A stretch of 64,000 nucleotides of DNA, from positions 434,001-498,000 of the forward strand of contig JAQJVL010000572.1 in the NCBI GenBank assembly GCA_035578905.1, written 5' to 3'. A model generated the notes under the pieces. It worked only from the letters and a program-made list of their open reading frames with translations. It searched no databases and was not told the origin of the DNA. Within the stretch, counting starts at the first letter, position 1, and every line of letters starts with the position of its first letter. This document shows positions 60,346-64,000 of this stretch, one piece after another. Origin of the DNA: Stictocephala bisonia (taxonomy: Eukaryota > Arthropoda > Insecta > Hemiptera > Membracidae). Both the position numbers and the translations under genes were made by a program.

Positions 60346-61069
60346 TTAACACGTTGAGTGCTGACGACCCGGTTCCGGGTCCCGCGTGGTCGAGCGCCAA
60401 GTGCGCGTGCCCCGGATCCGTGTCGCGCTGCAATGTTCTCTTATACTAGGCAGTGTGAGCTCAGCTCTTGTGGAGGGAGGACTGTATGTCGCCCGCTCCT
60501 TCAGTGCAACACGTGCTATATTTTGGTGTTCGTCGTTTCCGCCTAGCGATTTTTTGAGTTTTCTTATACACGTTATTGTTTTTATAGTATTTAGTGAGTA
60601 GTTGCTTATATTATATTTGTATATAGTTTATTTTTATTAGTGTTTTATATAGCTTATTATCATTTAGTGAAGTAATAGTGTTAATTTAAATAAAAATGGC
60701 TGATCGTAATGAAAGTGATGATGACCTTGGAAGTGACCGGAAACAGGAACAAATATTATTGGATGGCGTTGTAAATATTGTAAATATATAACAATTAGTT
60801 TTTAGTGAAATATAAAGTGTTTGTGACATTGTTTGGGTGCATTTTGAAAATGTTGCCATACATTTGCCTTCTTGGCGCATCCCCAGGAGCTGACGACCCG
60901 GATCCGACCCATGGATTTTTACTGACAGGGAATGAACAATAAACCATCCCACCGACTTCCTGATCTCAAATTAGCATCTGAAAACACTAATGCTGAGTAG
61001 TTTTTTTGTTTTTAACTTTCAGATATAGACGTGGTATAGGTCTAACATGTATAGCAGTCAACGTGTTAA
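60346..61069 (-). mobile_element. piggyBac deletion derivative inside the LINE
   Basis: TTAA at 60346-60349 and 61066-61069, with ends TTAACACGTTGAGTGCTG and, inward from the right, TTAACACGTTGACTGCTA. Removing the element and one TTAA rejoins the LINE frame at NPYL|NSVKEF. On the plus strand a GC-rich leader leads to an ATG at 60696 and MADRNESDDDLGSDRKQEQ, an acidic piggyBac-like N-terminus cut short at a stop. The strand call follows the host LINE; the element's own coding strand is plus. Confidence 0.9.
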
Positions 61070-61778
61070 ATAAGGATTAATTTTTAAACCTATTGCACAA
61101 TGGTCCGTGATACCATTATCAAATACGGCACTTTTGATATTATGAATATTTCTAAATCTAACATAATAAATATGGTCTACACAGGAAGATGATGTATTTG
61201 AGATTCTAGTTGGCTGATTAATCAGAGATATAAAACTATAATTACTCATTAAATTATTATATTTTTGAACATTCAAAGAATTTTTCATTTTGTCTATATT
61301 AATATCGCCAATATAAACTGTATTTATTTTCAAACTCATTTATAAAGTTATTTTCAGAAAAATGTAGCAATCTATATATTGAGAGGAGATGAATACGTGT
61401 ATTATTGTATCTTAGCTCTAGCAGAAGGCAGTCAGCTGTTATCATGTCAAATTTAATTTCAAAACAACCAATGTCTTCTTTAATGAAACAAACAACACCA
61501 CCTGCTCAGTATGTGTCGTTGCAATTGCCATTTGTTTTATACCCTGGTATTTTGTATAAAGATAATTCATTGCTATTGATCCAGACTTCACTTAAAATTA
61601 GAACATTTGGCTTAATTTGTACTAAACTTAGTTCTGCTAACATATAATTAAAGTTTGATCGCATACTTCTAATATTTAGATGTAAAATGGAGATGTGTGA
61701 ATTTGTTTCTGATTGTGAATAAAACTGATTTAGACTTTTATAAACATAGTTTTGGGTTTTCTCTAAATTCATATGCAA
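61070..61778 (-). pseudogene. LINE apurinic-type endonuclease
   Basis: Motifs in order are ISILHLNIRSMRSNFNYM (Asn), KPNVLILSEVWINSNELSLY (Glu), a stop near 61506 and AGGVVCFIKED. YIGDINIDKMKNSLNVQKYN (GD-x-N), QPTRISNTSSSCVDHIY (S-x-x-D) and NGITDHCAIGLKINPYL (terminal DH) follow. All catalytic motifs are present in the DNA, but the frame is interrupted at two places. It normally nicks target DNA to prime reverse transcription. Confidence 0.88.
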
Positions 61779-61943
61779 ATTAAAATTTCAATAAAGGAGT
61801 TGTAGGAATAATCTTATCTTTTTGAGTAGGAGAAAAAAACAACAAAGATAAAATTCGCTTAGGCATAAATTGTATTAACTTTTCACTTACTTAACAGTTT
61901 GTCTAGATCTTGTAGACAATTTATTCTGTAGCACTTTTCTCCA

Positions 61944-62835
61944 TCATTTTTTTCTTGCAAAAAATCTTCCTTCACGAACCCAGACGTATTTTATGCCCAA
62001 GTTTCTACACTTTTCCTTTAGCTGAGCCAGGAAGAGCTTGTTGTCCGGAGAGAGATGTTCATTGATGTATATTCTGTTTTTGGAAAACGATGGATGAACC
62101 TCGTTTGCAGATAGAGTTTTCTTCTGTCTAAAGTGTGACACCCAATCGTCCCTCTGTATCTTGGTTTGAAATTGAACAATTATTGATGGAGGGCGTTCTT
62201 TTCTGAATGTTGGGATTCGATGGGCCGCCGATATGTGGGATTCTTGTACCTCTACACCCACCACTGCTCCAACATCCTTCAGCAAGCTTAGGATGTTCTC
62301 CCCTTTAGTCTCTGGTATTCCACTGACCTCTAAATTTGTTCTTCTTGAGTACTGATCCAAGGCCCTGATTTTGTCTTGAAGAACGTTTACTTTTCATTGA
62401 GCTTTTTGTTTTCTGTCTTGATCATTTCATTTTCCTTCTTTATTTCTGAGTACTCATTTTTAATACTTGCAATCAAGGTAGTTGATTCATCTAATTTATC
62501 TGACAAGAACTGTATTGCCTTCTTAAGTTCTTCCATCTGCGACGAATGGTTTTTTATTTCAGTGAATACTTCATTCTTGAACGAATTCATCGTTGATAGG
62601 AGAAATTCTTTAGAAATTGTAGTAACAGACGATTTACTGCTACTGGTAGATAAGGTTTCTTTTTTTGGCGCACAATTTTCATATTTCCAGTCTTTTCCAC
62701 CAGTTCTTGTTTTGACTCCTTCGTTTTTCATGCACTTTGAGTGAAAAGATTGCTCACAGCCACCAGTACACTTGAAAGCCGATTTATCATCTTCGCATAT
62801 TAAACCACAAACACCACAATTTGACGGAATTTTGT
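61944..62835 (-). pseudogene. LINE ORF1: PHD finger, coiled coil, RRM-like domain
   Basis: It opens with CGVCGLICEDDKSAFKCTGG and CEQSFHSKCMKNEG to WKYENC, a PHD-type finger in which one expected Cys is Tyr (KYENC). A coiled coil follows (MEELKKAIQFLSDKLDE, IKKENEMIKTENKKLNEK). After a one-base frameshift near 62390 come NVLQDKIRALDQYSRRTNLE, VSGIPETKGENILSLL, PPSIIVQFQTKIQRDDWVSH, YINEHLSPDNKLFLAQLK and KYVWVREGRFFARKK. It would act as an RNA-binding chaperone. A stop between coiled coil and RRM makes this copy defective. Confidence 0.85.
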
Positions 62836-62964
62836 TAATTAATAGTAATTCCTACTTAAATAATAAACACAACCACACAAGAAACTGCACACACACATAT
62901 ATCTTAGCAGTAGAGCGAGCAGATCGATAACCTGTCTGCTCGACGGCTGGAACTGAACTTCCTG

Positions 62965-64000
62965 TCAGCTCTGTAAACAATAGAATTGTTTAGAATAAAA
63001 GAGGCTTTAACATATTCTGATGCTTGTTGGAATTTTTGTGAGAGCCAAAATGCCAATCAGTGACGAAAAAATTTCATTGCACTTACTTAAAAACTGGAAC
63101 ATTTTGATGACATCTGTCACTGTGCAATTGTGTCTGAAGCTTTCTCCAATGGTTCAATAGACCTGAACATGTGGTTTTTGTAAAGTACACTCCGAAACAG
63201 ACAAAATTTAAAAAAGACCACCAGGACACACATTTATTGACTTTATCAAAATTGCACTCCGCTACGGAGACCTTGAAAAAGTTCTAGCTATTAATTCTTG
63301 TTTAAGCCTAGTCACAGGAACATATGATATACCAAAATCCTTAACGATGCTATAATTGACCTTTTTCGGTTAAATTTAAATCAAGTAATAAACACTGGCT
63401 CTTTTTTTTTTATGGCTGCAAAAAGGTCTTTCCAATGCGACTGCTTATAACCATTTTGGAAGTCTTACATCTTTTCATTTATTCTTCATTAACCTGATCA
63501 GGATGTTCATGGTTGCAACCTTCCTTGAAAATAGTGGACCTTAAGGGAAGTTTAGACAACAAAATATTTGTCATTGATAATATCTTACTTTTAGCATTTT
63601 ATCAAATAAAGAAATGTGTAGAGAAATTTTTATGTACCTGATATGCAAAAATATAAAACAGCAATGAATTTATTATTAAATAAACAATTTCATTTATTTT
63701 ACCAGCTCCAAAATTGAAGTGAGCTAAAAATGAAGTACTTGCATATTTAGCATCAAATGAAAGAAATAACTAAGACTAGTTTTAAGTTCTTTAATTAAAA
63801 TTTTGCTATTTTATGACCTGATAAGTAACTAACTCCATTGGCTGTGATGAGAATTAAGTTCCCAATATAAAGGACAAGGTGTTCAAAATCTGAGAGTATT
63901 GTGTATGACCATTGGGTGTTAGTTGGTTTATATAAATTCCATACGGTAGCTTCAGACGCTATCACTGCCATATGAAAATATTAACATTCCATCATCACAA
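62965..64000. other. AT-rich end of window, no gene recognised
   Basis: Any first exon of the ADD gene would be expected here or beyond. A minus-strand segment at about 63085-63160 has splice-like borders, but its open frame does not match the phase of the 57655 exon. Confidence 0.4.

Larger units (their letters stand above)
58050..62960 (-). mobile_element. LINE with PHD-type ORF1, nearly complete, split by a piggyBac derivative
   Basis: On the minus strand the order is leader, ORF1 (62835-61944), endonuclease (61778-61070), a TTAA element (61069-60346), linker (60330-59900), RT (59885-58416) and a C-terminal tail to about 58150. Damage is limited to a few stops and frameshifts. The clade is CR1/jockey-like, not resolved further. 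Confidence 0.88.

Noticed and set aside
63085..63160. A minus-strand exon upstream of the ADD gene
   Set aside because: It has AG and GTAAGT borders, but its only open frame ends in phase 2 whereas the 57655 exon starts in phase 0.
1..64000. A defence island, biosynthetic cluster or CRISPR array
   Set aside because: All long frames resolve to one ADD gene, a THAP exon or transposon proteins; the only regular repeats are minisatellites, tandem duplications and MITEs.

Overview
This is an AT-rich, intron-rich, transposon-crowded stretch of an animal nuclear genome, most likely an insect. The host gene has introns of 2-17 kb. The repeats include mariner, Tigger/pogo, hAT, piggyBac and PHD-ORF1 LINE families plus a tRNA-derived SINE. 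The species cannot be fixed from sequence alone; a hemimetabolous insect such as a hemipteran would fit. There are no bacterial-style operons, no CRISPR array and no rRNA.

Host genes. The backbone of the window is one minus-strand gene, which I assembled from splice signals. It has six exons: 57472-57655, 53007-53057, 39213-39344, 36856-37091, 26626-26789 and 7484-9784. Every junction is phase-compatible. The joined fourth and fifth exons give all six Cys-x2-Cys pairs of an ADD (ATRX-DNMT3-DNMT3L) chromatin-reader domain, and the last exon ends in a basic, AT-hook-bearing tail. No SNF2 helicase follows, so it resembles the stand-alone ADD1 proteins of insects rather than ATRX. The last exon carries an apparent one-base frameshift near 7.8 kb. 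A second probable host gene, on the plus strand, is seen only as a THAP-type first exon at 53751-53812.

Layout. 0-7.5 kb: AT-rich DNA with several hairpin MITEs, an 86-bp tandem repeat, a degenerate 36-bp minisatellite and a tRNA-derived SINE. 7.5-9.8 kb: last exon of the ADD gene. 9.8-10.4 kb: a long-TIR MITE. 11-18.4 kb: a badly decayed plus-strand LINE holding two nested DNA transposons, in DNA with abnormal homopolymer runs. 20-21 kb: a TTAA element. 21.2-25.9 kb: a hAT element with a perfect 8-bp target duplication, containing a complete-ended but dead piggyBac whose 3' part holds a 36-bp minisatellite. 26.6 kb: ADD exon. 30-36.6 kb: a TTAA MITE and a hAT-like composite with a LINE fragment inside. 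36.9-39.3 kb: two exons and a Helentron-like fragment. 40-45 kb: two convergent copies of one LINE 5' end with an LTR-type leader and a mariner between them. 45.6-49.3 kb: RT fragments flanking a full-ended Tigger. 50-53 kb: MITEs and an exon. 55-57 kb: a TTAA MITE, a LINE tail and the first visible exon. 58-63 kb: a minus-strand PHD-ORF1 LINE cut by a piggyBac-derived element.

How it fits together. The picture is a chromatin-regulator gene with small conserved exons separated by introns that have absorbed dozens of transposons, several inserted within one another. Seven TTAA-flanked piggyBac-type insertions are the commonest class. No intact autonomous transposase is visible, and I see no convincing new defence or metabolic system.
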